Assembly: GCA_903932425.1 (NCBI GenBank)
Contig: CAIZGG010000487.1
Location: 1-34,360, forward strand
DNA from: an uncultured beta proteobacterium
GTDB lineage: Bacteria > Pseudomonadota > Gammaproteobacteria > Burkholderiales > Burkholderiaceae_B
DNA: 34,360 nt
Direction: 5' to 3'
Part shown: piece by piece, positions 1 to 8,555 of the stretch
How the letters are laid out: every line of letters starts with the position of its first letter
How positions within the stretch are numbered: the first letter of the stretch is position 1
Notes under the pieces: generated by a model
What the model was told of the DNA's origin: nothing
What the model saw: the letters and a program-made list of their open reading frames with translations, nothing else
Databases searched by the model: none
Program-made: the position numbers and the translations under genes

Positions 1-1
1 G

Positions 2-1087
2 CGAGCTTTTCTGGCCGATCCAGATTTTGTCGTGAAAGCAGCCACGGGGCGTACTGATGAAATCAATACCTGTATTGGTTGTAATCAGGCCTGTTTAGAT
101 CACATTTTTACTGACCGTATTGCGTCGTGCCTTGTTAACCCTAAGGCGTGTCACGAGACTGAGTTTGCCGCTGCACCCCCACTTAAAAAATTGAAGGTGG
201 CAGTTGTTGGAGCCGGCCCCGCCGGCTTAGCTTGTGCGATTACCGCAGCCGAGCGTGGTCATTATGTGCAGTTATTCGAGGCGAGCGGTGAGGTGGGCGG
301 GCAGCTGAATTTGGCTCGGCGTATCCCTGGTAAAGAGCAAGAATTTGCAGAGCTCGTGCGCTACTTCAATAAGCGTTTGATCAACACTGGGGTACAAGTG
401 CAGCTTGAGCGGCGAGTTGATGCGGCTTTTTTAGAGACCCAAGGCTTTGACAAAATAGTGATCGCTACAGGGATTAAACCCCGTACACCTAGAATCGAAG
501 GCATTGAACATGCTAAGGTTGTTAGTTATACCGATGTGATTTTAGGGCGCGTTCAGGTCGGAGAGCGCGTTGCGATCATCGGGACTGGTGGCATCGCACA
601 CGATGTTGCAGAGATGTTAACGACCGTTCAGGCCTCGCCGCAAACCTCGCAAGTATTTTTGAGTCAATGGGGCGTGGATCCAAGCATTCAATTTGCAGGC
701 GGTTTGCAAACACCTGTTTCTGAGAGTACGAAGCGCAGTGTCGTGATGCTGCAGCGAGGTACCAAAAAGCCGGGCGCGCGTTTAGGCAAAAGTACGGGAT
801 GGATACATCGTACTAAGCTGACGAAACGCGGTGTCACTGCGCTATCGGGCTGTACCTATGAAAAAATTGACGAACAAGGTGTGCACTACAGCACCAACGG
901 TGAACCTCATTTGTTGGCCGTGGATACGATTGTGTTGTGCGCCGGTCAAGAATCTGAGCAAGATTTAGCCAACAGCTTGAACGGAAAACTGTCGTCTTTG
1001 AATTTGATAGGAGGCGCGCGAGTATCAACAGAGCTAGATGCGATGCGTGCCATTGATGAGGGTACACGCCTAGCGTTTACCTGGTAA
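2..1087 (+). CDS. fadH: 2,4-dienoyl-CoA reductase (FadH-like), C-terminal part, cut by the window start
   Basis: The frame is open to the left edge, and the upstream codons read RAFLADPDFV, the end of an Old Yellow Enzyme TIM barrel, so the start lies outside the window. Next comes a [4Fe-4S] motif with spacing C-x2-C-x3-C-x11-C (CIGCNQACLDHIF, then a Cys in ASCLVNP). A Rossmann FAD motif (VGAGPAGLACA) and an NAD(P)H motif (IGTGGIAHDVAE) follow. The C-terminus (GKSTGWIHR, VLCAGQE, IGGARV..ELDA.RAI) closely follows E. coli FadH as I remember it. FadH-type enzymes are FMN/FAD/Fe-S flavoproteins that reduce 2,4-dienoyl-CoA with NADPH during beta-oxidation of unsaturated fatty acids. Related dienal or enoate reductases share the layout, so the substrate is less certain than the family. 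A hairpin terminator follows the stop. Confidence 0.88.
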   Translation, partial: RAFLADPDFVVKAATGRTDEINTCIGCNQACLDHIFTDRIASCLVNPKACHETEFAAAPPLKKLKVAVVGAGPAGLACAITAAERGHYVQLFEASGEVGGQLNLARRIPGKEQEFAELVRYFNKRLINTGVQVQLERRVDAAFLETQGFDKIVIATGIKPRTPRIEGIEHAKVVSYTDVILGRVQVGERVAIIGTGGIAHDVAEMLTTVQASPQTSQVFLSQWGVDPSIQFAGGLQTPVSESTKRSVVMLQRGTKKPGARLGKSTGWIHRTKLTKRGVTALSGCTYEKIDEQGVHYSTNGEPHLLAVDTIVLCAGQESEQDLANSLNGKLSSLNLIGGARVSTELDAMRAIDEGTRLAFTW

Positions 1088-1102
1088 AGGTTTGTCCAAA
1101 GT

Positions 1103-1130
1103 AAAAACGCTCCGATCAAGGAGCGTTTTT
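1103..1130. terminator. Bidirectional rho-independent terminator between fadH and the DUF6072-like gene
   Basis: A perfect 11-bp inverted repeat (AAAAACGCTCC, loop GATCAA, GGAGCGTTTTT) starts 15 nt after the fadH stop. It has T-runs on both strands, so it can also end leftward transcription from the small gene that stops at 1158. Confidence 0.9.
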
Positions 1131-1157
1131 ACTAATAGAAGTTCATGCAGTCAAATA

Positions 1158-1430
1158 TTAGGCCGCCACGACTTCAGCTTCAGCTTCAGCTGGCTTTTTG
1201 CTGATATTGACATGCTCCCAAAGATTCTTGCCTGAAACCGACTTTGAGAACGAGTCAGCAACGACCAATAGAACTGCCCAAGGAGCCACAAACGTTGCGG
1301 CAGCAGCGCCAAGTGCGACGTGTGCTGCACCGTTTACCAAATTGCCGTCCATCAACAGGCTTGCGCCAGGTAACATTGTTTCGCCAACTAACTTCACGCC
1401 GTTGGTAATTGCAGTAACTGAGTCTGACAT
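1158..1430 (-). CDS. Small DUF6072-like protein (90 aa)
   Basis: The start at 1430 is chosen because GGAG sits 6 nt ahead of the ATG. A longer frame to 1619 has no ribosome binding site and crosses a terminator. The protein has a Gly/Ala-rich core with one or two hydrophobic helices (about residues 35-58). It also has motifs typical of a small proteobacterial family of unknown function: VGETMLPGASLLMDG near residues 15-29 and SFSKSVSGKNLWEH near 60-73. I place it in DUF6072 from memory. The C-terminus is a low-complexity Ala/Glu tail. No function can be given. It stands alone between the amtB terminator and the fadH terminator, so it is probably monocistronic. Confidence 0.75.
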   Translation of the reverse strand: MSDSVTAITNGVKLVGETMLPGASLLMDGNLVNGAAHVALGAAAATFVAPWAVLLVVADSFSKSVSGKNLWEHVNISKKPAEAEAEVVAA

Positions 1431-1468
1431 AATTTTCTCCGGATTTGAATCGATGTCAAGCGTTGACA

Positions 1469-1482
1469 GAGAGGGCCCTCTC
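1469..1482. repeat. 14-bp perfect palindrome in the leader of the DUF6072-like gene
   Basis: GAGAGGGCCCTCTC is self-complementary and lies about 40 bp upstream of the start at 1430. It could be an operator or an RNA hairpin in the 5' leader. No T-run follows on the minus strand, so it is not a terminator for the small gene. Confidence 0.5.
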
Positions 1483-1581
1483 AAAAAACTAAGTAAACAA
1501 CGCAGACACCTCTGATTTTGCTGCAAAAAACTTAATAAGTCTGCAGATTTTTGCAAAAAATAGAAGTTTTTGAGAGGAATT

Positions 1582-1620
1582 AAAAAAATAGTGCGTATAC
1601 ACAACTCTTGTATACGCACT
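1582..1620 (-). terminator. Rho-independent terminator of the torF-glnK-amtB operon
   Basis: A perfect 11-bp inverted repeat (AGTGCGTATAC with GTATACGCACT, 9-nt loop) lies 26 nt past the amtB stop. On the minus strand it is followed by ATTTTTTTAATT. Confidence 0.88.
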
Positions 1621-1646
1621 AAGATCGTTTTAATTTCTTTAATGGC

Positions 1647-3131
1647 CTAGTTTTCGTAAGCCGACTCGCCGTGCGAAGTGATATCTAACCCCTCACGCTC
1701 TTGGTCTTCAGGAACACGCAAGCCGAATACGAGGTCTGCAATCTTGAAGGCAATGTAAGACACGACACCCGACCAGACCAGCGTGACTAAGCCGCTTTGG
1801 CCTTGGATCAAGAACTGATCCACGATTGAGTATTCTGCAGCAGCAGCGTTCGTTACATAGTCATAGATGCCGGTGCCGCCTAGTTTAGGTGCTGCAAACA
1901 CTGCGGTTAACAAGGCACCTAGAATCCCTGCAACGCCGTGAACACCAAAAACATCCAAACTGTCATCTGAGCCCAACAGCTTCTTCAGGCCACTAACCCC
2001 CCAAATGCAGAGAAAGCCGGCCAAGGCGCCAATTGCCAAAGCGCCCATGGGGCCTACAAAACCGGCGGCAGGTGTAATGCCAACTAAGCCCGCCACACAG
2101 CCAGACGCTGCACCTAACAATGAAGGTTTGCCACGTAAGAGCCATTCTGCGAAAGTCCAAGCGAGCACGGCTGCTGCAGTTGCAAGTAAGGTATTGGCAA
2201 AGGCTAAAGCAGCTGTACCGTTGGCTTCGAGCGCTGAGCCAGCGTTAAAGCCAAACCAGCCAAACCACAGAAGTGCTGCGCCTGTCATGACGTGAACCAT
2301 GTTGTGCGGCTTCATCGATTCTTTGCCAAAGCCCAAACGCTTACCGATCACATACGAGCCAACCAAACCTGCGATTGCGGCGTTGATGTGAACCACGGTA
2401 CCGCCTGCAAAGTCGAGTACGCCTTTTTGAAACAACCAGCCAGCTTTGGCAGTCATGGCTTCAAGCGAGGCGGCATCTTTGACGTCGTCAGGACCGGGCC
2501 AGAACCAGACCATGTGGGCAATCGGCAGGTAGGCAAAGGTAAACCACAGCACCATAAACAATAGGATTGCCGAGAACTTTGCACGCTCTGCGAAAGCACC
2601 AATGATCAGGCAGCAGGTGATTGTTGCGAATACGCACTGAAACACCATGAACACGTACTCAGGGATTGCAACGCCTTTACTGAACGTGGCCGCGACCGCT
2701 TCCGGAGTGAGCCCTGCCAAAAACAGACGGTCGAATTTGCCGATAAACGCGCTGCCTTCGGTAAACGCCAAACTGTAGCCATAAATTGACCACAGAACGA
2801 CGATCAAAGAGAACACGACCAAGCACTGCATCAAGATCGACAAGACGTTTTTACTGCGGGTTAAGCCGCCGTAAAAAAGTGCCAAACCGGGCAAGGTCAT
2901 TAAAAGCACCATGGCGGTACAGATCAACATCCAGGCGGTATCGCCCTTGTTTGGGACCACAGCCGCAGGCGCGGCGGCGGGTGCTGCAGGTTCTGCTGCT
3001 GCAGGTGCGGCGGCCGTTGCGGCTGGCTTAGCGTCTTGCGCGTAGGCTGGGCTTGTTGAGGCAAGCCCAGCGATGCCCATCACGGCAGCCAACAGGCCTG
3101 TTGCTAAAAGTTTATTTAACCAATTTGACAC
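1647..3131 (-). CDS. amtB: Ammonium transporter AmtB
   Basis: A 494-residue Amt/Rh-family channel that conducts ammonium/ammonia across the inner membrane as a trimer. The twin pore histidines are visible as H248 (GGTVVHINA) and H398 (FGVHGVAG), and D240 is the conserved Asp of the recruitment site. An N-terminal signal peptide (cut near AYA-QD, residue 31) is followed by an Ala/Pro-rich linker (residues 33-60) before the first membrane helix, an extension common in betaproteobacterial Amt proteins. The start is GTG with GAGGTG about 5 nt upstream. The gene is 14 nt downstream of glnK, the usual glnK-amtB pairing in which GlnK plugs the channel when nitrogen is plentiful. Confidence 0.97.
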   Translation of the reverse strand: MSNWLNKLLATGLLAAVMGIAGLASTSPAYAQDAKPAATAAAPAAAEPAAPAAAPAAVVPNKGDTAWMLICTAMVLLMTLPGLALFYGGLTRSKNVLSILMQCLVVFSLIVVLWSIYGYSLAFTEGSAFIGKFDRLFLAGLTPEAVAATFSKGVAIPEYVFMVFQCVFATITCCLIIGAFAERAKFSAILLFMVLWFTFAYLPIAHMVWFWPGPDDVKDAASLEAMTAKAGWLFQKGVLDFAGGTVVHINAAIAGLVGSYVIGKRLGFGKESMKPHNMVHVMTGAALLWFGWFGFNAGSALEANGTAALAFANTLLATAAAVLAWTFAEWLLRGKPSLLGAASGCVAGLVGITPAAGFVGPMGALAIGALAGFLCIWGVSGLKKLLGSDDSLDVFGVHGVAGILGALLTAVFAAPKLGGTGIYDYVTNAAAAEYSIVDQFLIQGQSGLVTLVWSGVVSYIAFKIADLVFGLRVPEDQEREGLDITSHGESAYEN

Positions 3132-3145
3132 AATACACCTCGTCT

Positions 3146-4356
<1,211 letters not shown>

Positions 4357-4396
4357 CTTGAACTCCCTGTGGGTGAGGTGACTTGTGTTTGCAATA

Positions 4397-4413
4397 AAGC
4401 AAGATGCGTGCCA
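4397..4413 (-). promoter_or_regulatory. Sigma-54 (-24/-12) promoter of torF-glnK-amtB
   Basis: On the minus strand the sequence is TGGCACGCATCTTGCTT, an exact match to TGGCAC-N5-TTGCW. The -12 GC is at 4399-4400, so transcription should start near 4388, giving a leader of about 30 nt before the ATG at 4356. Confidence 0.92.
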
Positions 4414-4538
4414 ATAGCAATCCAAGTGATTGACGGGATCAAACCGTACGCCATGAAGGGTTTTTAGTAAGAAAATAGCAATTCTTCAGCCAATATTTGT
4501 GTCTTGCTGCGTAAAAACCCTATATTTCAAAATAAAAA

Positions 4539-4555
4539 TGCATCATATTGGTGCA
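4539..4555 (-). promoter_or_regulatory. NtrC-type enhancer site 1 (promoter-proximal)
   Basis: TGCATC-ATATT-GGTGCA differs by one base from the NtrC dyad TGCACC-N5-GGTGCA. Its centre (4547) is about 159 bp upstream of the predicted start of the sigma-54 promoter, a normal enhancer distance. Confidence 0.8.
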
Positions 4556-4557
4556 AA

Positions 4558-4574
4558 TGCACTTCTTCGGTGCC
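4558..4574 (-). promoter_or_regulatory. NtrC-type enhancer site 2 (promoter-distal)
   Basis: TGCACT-TCTTC-GGTGCC has one mismatch in each arm from the NtrC dyad. It is centred 19 bp from site 1, close to two helical turns, so two NtrC dimers could bind side by side. The rest of the 354-bp gene-free stretch 4357-4710 shows nothing else I can support. Confidence 0.72.
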
Positions 4575-4710
4575 TTATTTTCCAGTTTCTTTTGGTCACG
4601 CTGCGCGATCAAAAATTGCGAGTTTGACCACTCAACCCGCCGCGAACTGGGGCGTTGCAGGCAAGAAATATACTTGTGTAAACGACCCGCGCACCTTACG
4701 AGAGAGCTCG

Positions 4711-5685
4711 TTAATCCAGGGTCATGTTGCTGGCGCGAATAATCTTTGCCAGACGTTCAGCTTCGGCGTTCAGACGTACGAAATAGGCAGCACCTTCCTC
4801 TTGCATCGGAATAAACCCAAGCTCACTAAAGCGCTTTTGCACCTCGGGTAATTTCATGATGGTTTGTGTCACAGAACGTAGCTTGCTCGCGATGGGCTCA
4901 GGTGTGCCAACTGGCACAACGATTCCAATTGAGCCACCAAACGAAAAACTCTTAAAACCAAGCTCCTCCATTGACGGTATCGTCGGCAAGAGTGGTGAAC
5001 GTTGAGGCGTCGTGACCGCTAAGCCACGCAGTCGCCCTGACTGAATCATAGGACTAGCGTTGGCTACAGTGTCTGCAAAGACGTCGACCCGGCCGGCGAA
5101 TAACTCGATCAGGGCTGGGCCACTGCCTTTAAAGGGAACGTGGCTGACCAAGAGATTGGCAGCATTTTTAAAGGCTTCATTGGCCATGAACGATGTCGAG
5201 GCGCTGCCAAAATTGGCAAAATTAAGTGTATTGGGCTTGTTTTTGGCGTATGCAATCAGCTCGCCAATCGTCTGAAAAGGCGAGGTACTTGAAACAACAA
5301 AAATCCCAGGTGACAACACGAGCAGGCCAATCGGCTGAAAATCGCGTTGCCAGACGTAAGTCAGCTTGTCCCCCAAAATAGTTGGTGCAACCGTAAACTC
5401 GGTGCCGGCCGACTGATACAGCGTGTAGCCGTCTGGTGCAGCCTTGGCGGCAATCCCGGCGGCGATAGTCGCTGTGGCCCCTGGTTTGTTTTCAACCACT
5501 ACTGGCTGTTTAAGCTGCTCAGAATACTGATTCGCGATAAAGCGTGCAACGGTATCGCCCGCGCCGCCCGGCGGGTAGCCTACGATCAGTCTCAGCGGCC
5601 TACTTGGATACTCTTGTGCCCCAGCGCCATTCAGCGCGTTGCAACTCAAAAGGATGCCCGTCAAAACAAGAAGAAGATGTCGCAT
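4711..5685 (-). CDS. Bug/TctC-family periplasmic solute-binding protein (copy 1)
   Basis: A 324-residue tripartite-tricarboxylate-transporter receptor-family protein. The signal peptide ends near GAGAQ (residue 24). The ligand loop YPPGGAGD holds the Asp expected to contact the substrate amino or carboxylate group. Other family marks are KAAPDGYTL, HVPFKGSGPA and the VPVGTP segment near residue 265. It is divergent from the ABC importer that starts at 5895. No TctA or TctB gene is near. The ligand is unknown; Bug proteins bind carboxylates, amino acids, nicotinate and similar solutes. Confidence 0.92.
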   Translation of the reverse strand: MRHLLLVLTGILLSCNALNGAGAQEYPSRPLRLIVGYPPGGAGDTVARFIANQYSEQLKQPVVVENKPGATATIAAGIAAKAAPDGYTLYQSAGTEFTVAPTILGDKLTYVWQRDFQPIGLLVLSPGIFVVSSTSPFQTIGELIAYAKNKPNTLNFANFGSASTSFMANEAFKNAANLLVSHVPFKGSGPALIELFAGRVDVFADTVANASPMIQSGRLRGLAVTTPQRSPLLPTIPSMEELGFKSFSFGGSIGIVVPVGTPEPIASKLRSVTQTIMKLPEVQKRFSELGFIPMQEEGAAYFVRLNAEAERLAKIIRASNMTLD

Positions 5686-5894
5686 GATGTTTGTCTCTTT
5701 AATTGCTAACCATCTAAGCGCACGATGCTAAGGTGATCAGCGTTAATGGATGTTTTATTGCAACACCTTGATTATGCCTAAAAACCGAAGTAACGCGATG
5801 CTTCAGAGGCTTGGACCCGTACCCGCCATACCCGCAATGCGCGTGCTAATCTTGCCGCAATGTATAACCGCCACTTAAACAACCAGCGAGCCAT

Positions 5895-6713
5895 ATGGCG
5901 TTAGCCGAGTCCTTAGCTAGAAAGCGCAATGACGTTGCGATGAGCCCTGCAGTCATCACGCTTAATGACGTTGCGAAGCGCTTTGATTCTGGGCTGCTCG
6001 CCTTAGAGGGTGCTTCGTTGAGTGTCGCGCGTGGCGAGTTTGTAACTCTGCTCGGGCCCTCGGGCTGTGGCAAAAGTACAGTTCTGAAGTTGGTCGCTGG
6101 CTTGGTTACGCCCAGCCAGGGCACCGTAGTTTCGCCCGCTCAACAAGACCAAACAGGCCGCTCGACCGCCTTCGTGTTCCAAGAGCCTACGCTGTTGCCG
6201 TGGGCAACGGTATTTGATAACGTTTGGCTCCCTTTGCGTCTGCAAGGTCAGTCGCGATCAGTTGCACAATCAGTTATCCATCGCGTGCTTGAGCAGGTTG
6301 GGCTCAGTGAATTTCATCAAAGCTATCCAGCCCAACTCTCAGGTGGCATGAAAATGCGAGTCTCGATTGCGCGCGCGTTGGTGTCGCAGCCACAAGTCTT
6401 GCTGATGGACGAGCCCTTTGCAGCACTCGACGACATCACTCGCTTACGTCTGAATGTCGATTTATTGCGGTGGTGGCACGGGCAAGCGATGGCCGCGATG
6501 TTTGTCACCCATAACGTGGCCGAGGCGGTGTTTCTGAGCCAGCGCGTGCTCGTGATGGACGCACGCCCAGGAAAAGTCGTCGCCCAAGTACACATCGAAC
6601 AACCTTACCCACGGGATGCTAGCTTTCGACAAACGCAAGCCTTCCTCCAGCACTGTCAAACGCTGAGCGAAGCACTTGAAAAGGCAAGCCAGTCGGCTTC
6701 GAAGCTGTCATGA
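5895..6713 (+). CDS. ABC importer ATP-binding subunit (SsuB/TauB/ThiZ type)
   Basis: A 272-residue ATPase with Walker A GPSGCGKST (54-62), Q-loop Q96 in VFQEPTLLPW, signature LSGGM (148-152), Walker B VLLMDEP (168-174) and switch H206. The FQEPTLLPW and DEPFAALD wording is typical of the nitrate/sulfonate/taurine/pyrimidine-importer subfamily. It energises uptake by the permease encoded next, with which it overlaps by ATGA (4 nt). The start at 5895 is preceded only by a weak GCGAG. ATG 5940 is an alternative and has no better ribosome binding site. A 13-bp direct repeat lies across the first codons. Confidence 0.93.
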   Translation: MALAESLARKRNDVAMSPAVITLNDVAKRFDSGLLALEGASLSVARGEFVTLLGPSGCGKSTVLKLVAGLVTPSQGTVVSPAQQDQTGRSTAFVFQEPTLLPWATVFDNVWLPLRLQGQSRSVAQSVIHRVLEQVGLSEFHQSYPAQLSGGMKMRVSIARALVSQPQVLLMDEPFAALDDITRLRLNVDLLRWWHGQAMAAMFVTHNVAEAVFLSQRVLVMDARPGKVVAQVHIEQPYPRDASFRQTQAFLQHCQTLSEALEKASQSASKLS

Positions 6714-7474
6714 AGTTTGGCAATCTTCTGCTTCCAAGTGCAGTATGTATTGCGCTGTTAATAGGTTGGGAGCTATTCGTTCGGTGGGCTCAGGTACCAG
6801 CCTATACGTTACCCGCACCCACGGTCGTAATCGAAGCGCTAGTTCTTAACTGGGGCTCATTGGTTGCGAGTTGGTGGTTTACGATCAAAATAACGCTAAG
6901 CGCCTTAGGGTTGGCTTGTCTGGGTGGCGTGTTGATTGCATCCGTATTCGCGCTTTCTCCGGCCACAGAGCGTGCGTTGTTGCCACTTGCCGTTGTGCTG
7001 CAGGTGACACCAATCGTGGCGGTGGCCCCACTCATATTGATTTATGTCGAAAGCACGATGGCGGCGCTGTTGTTGTGTGCCTGGATCGTGGCCTTCTTCC
7101 CAATACTGTCCAATACAGTGATCGGGTTGCGGTCAATTGATGCAAACTTAATCGATTTATTTAGGTTGTATCGCGCGACATCCTGGCAGCGCCTTGCACT
7201 ACTGCGAGCGCCTTCGGCCCTGCCGTATTTTTTAGCTGGGGTAAAAATATCAGGAGGTTTGAGTTTGATTGGCGCGGTGACCGCTGAAATGGTGGCTGGT
7301 GCCGCCGGACGCGATACTGGTTTAGCATCGCGCATTCTTGAGGCAAGCTTTCGTACAGAGACCCCTAAAATGTTTGCAGCTTTGCTGTTGCTTGTCGTGA
7401 CAGGCGTGATGGTGTTTTTGATATTAAACGTGTTGTCCAGAAGGTTATTGGTTCAGTACTCAAGAGCCGAATGA
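6710..7474 (+). CDS. ABC importer permease subunit (BPD_transp_1)
   Basis: A 254-residue inner-membrane protein with about six hydrophobic segments and the EAA-type loop near residues 150-170 (DLFRLYRATSWQRLALLRAPSA), which docks to the ATPase. Its end reads GLASRILEASF..ETPKMFAALLLL, like SsuC/ThiX permeases. It overlaps the ATPase gene by 4 nt and is followed after about 60 nt by the binding-protein gene, so one importer operon is supported. Confidence 0.92.
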   Translation: MKFGNLLLPSAVCIALLIGWELFVRWAQVPAYTLPAPTVVIEALVLNWGSLVASWWFTIKITLSALGLACLGGVLIASVFALSPATERALLPLAVVLQVTPIVAVAPLILIYVESTMAALLLCAWIVAFFPILSNTVIGLRSIDANLIDLFRLYRATSWQRLALLRAPSALPYFLAGVKISGGLSLIGAVTAEMVAGAAGRDTGLASRILEASFRTETPKMFAALLLLVVTGVMVFLILNVLSRRLLVQYSRAE

Positions 7475-7534
7475 TCGTGCCATACCAGTGCGCATTGCTT
7501 GCCTGAGTCGTTGCGTCTTCAAGGAAACTACAAA

Positions 7535-8542
7535 ATGTATAAATTTTTTCTTAAAGCCCTGGGTGTGTTGCTCTTGACCTCCAGCCTGAGCCAGGCTCAG
7601 CAGGCCGTCTCTTTTGCGACAAACTGGAAAGCGCAAGCTGCTCATGGTGGCTTTTATCAGGCGCTTGCGGATGGCACCTACAAACAATACGGCTTAGAGG
7701 TAAAAATTATTCAAGGTGGTCCACAGGTCAATAATCGTCCGCTCTTACCAGCGGGGCGCATTGATTTTTTAATGACGGGCAACTTATTGCACAGTTTTGA
7801 TAACGTAAAAAACAAAGTGCCCGTGGTTGCCGTCGCTGCGATGTTTCAAAAAGATCCTCAAGCGCTGATGGCTCACCCGGGACAAGGTTATGAAAACTTT
7901 GCCGCCTTAAAGACAGCCCCAGTTGCCTTTATTGCAAAAGATGGTCAGTTCACCTGGTGGCAGTGGCTCAAGGTCACACACGGTTTTAAAGATGAGGCGT
8001 TGAAACCCTACAATTACAACTTAGGGCCGTTTTTATCTAACGCGAAGTCGATTCAACAGGGCTATTCAGTCGCTGAACCCATCTACATCAAAGAGCAAGG
8101 CAAGTTTGCGCCGGTGGTACATTTGCTCGCAGATCATGGCTTTTCGACCTACAGCACGCTGATTGAAACCCGTGCAGATACGATCAAAAATAAGCCGGAG
8201 ATAGTACAAAAATTTGTTGATGCCTCGATCATCGGCTGGGTCAATTTTATGTACGGTGATCGCAAGGCGGCAACGGCACTCATGTTGAAAGATAATCCTG
8301 AGCTGTCGGGCGCAGAGGTTGAGGCGTCAGTTGCTTTGATGAAGCAGCAAGGTATTGTTGACTCGGGCGACGCAAGCGCGCGTGGTATTGGCACCATGAA
8401 CGCTGAACGCATTCAAGATTTTTACGCGCAAATGGTCAAGGCTGGTTTATACAAAGCCGGCGACGTTGATTTGACTCAAGTCGCCAACCTTCAGTTCGTC
8501 AATAAAGAGATCGGGCTCGAACTCGCTAAGAAGTTACGCTAA
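7535..8542 (+). CDS. NMT1/THI5-like periplasmic binding protein of the ABC importer
   Basis: A 335-residue protein whose signal peptide ends near SLSQAQQ. The start at 7535 is supported by AAGGAAA 8 nt upstream; a longer frame begins at a TTG. The mature protein opens with FATNWKAQAAHGGFYQALA, then GGPQVNN and a DFLMTGNLL segment, the pattern of NMT1/THI5-type receptors for thiamine-pyrimidine precursors, riboflavin and related ring compounds. No thiamine (TPP) or FMN riboswitch is seen ahead of the operon and no thi or rib genes are linked, so the vitamin assignment is open. Another aromatic or heterocyclic solute is equally possible. Confidence 0.88.
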   Translation: MYKFFLKALGVLLLTSSLSQAQQAVSFATNWKAQAAHGGFYQALADGTYKQYGLEVKIIQGGPQVNNRPLLPAGRIDFLMTGNLLHSFDNVKNKVPVVAVAAMFQKDPQALMAHPGQGYENFAALKTAPVAFIAKDGQFTWWQWLKVTHGFKDEALKPYNYNLGPFLSNAKSIQQGYSVAEPIYIKEQGKFAPVVHLLADHGFSTYSTLIETRADTIKNKPEIVQKFVDASIIGWVNFMYGDRKAATALMLKDNPELSGAEVEASVALMKQQGIVDSGDASARGIGTMNAERIQDFYAQMVKAGLYKAGDVDLTQVANLQFVNKEIGLELAKKLR

Positions 8543-8555
8543 AGCGCGGGCGCAC

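Noticed and set aside
1431-1619. 63-residue N-terminal extension of the DUF6072-like ORF
   Set aside because: It has no ribosome binding site, crosses the amtB terminator, and its composition is unlike the rest. The ATG at 1430 has GGAG in place.
2005-3031. Several plus-strand ORFs across amtB
   Set aside because: They are antisense shadows of a clear amtB frame, are rich in Lys/Arg/Ala from reversed codons, and have no recognisable motifs.
4504-4851. 115-codon plus-strand ORF between torF and Bug copy 1
   Set aside because: It covers the NtrC sites and the antisense of the Bug 3' end. It has no ribosome binding site and no protein-like pattern.
5686-5894. Thiamine or FMN riboswitch ahead of the ABC importer
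   Set aside because: I looked for the CTGAGA and ACCTGATCTGG-type elements and the FMN core. None is present.
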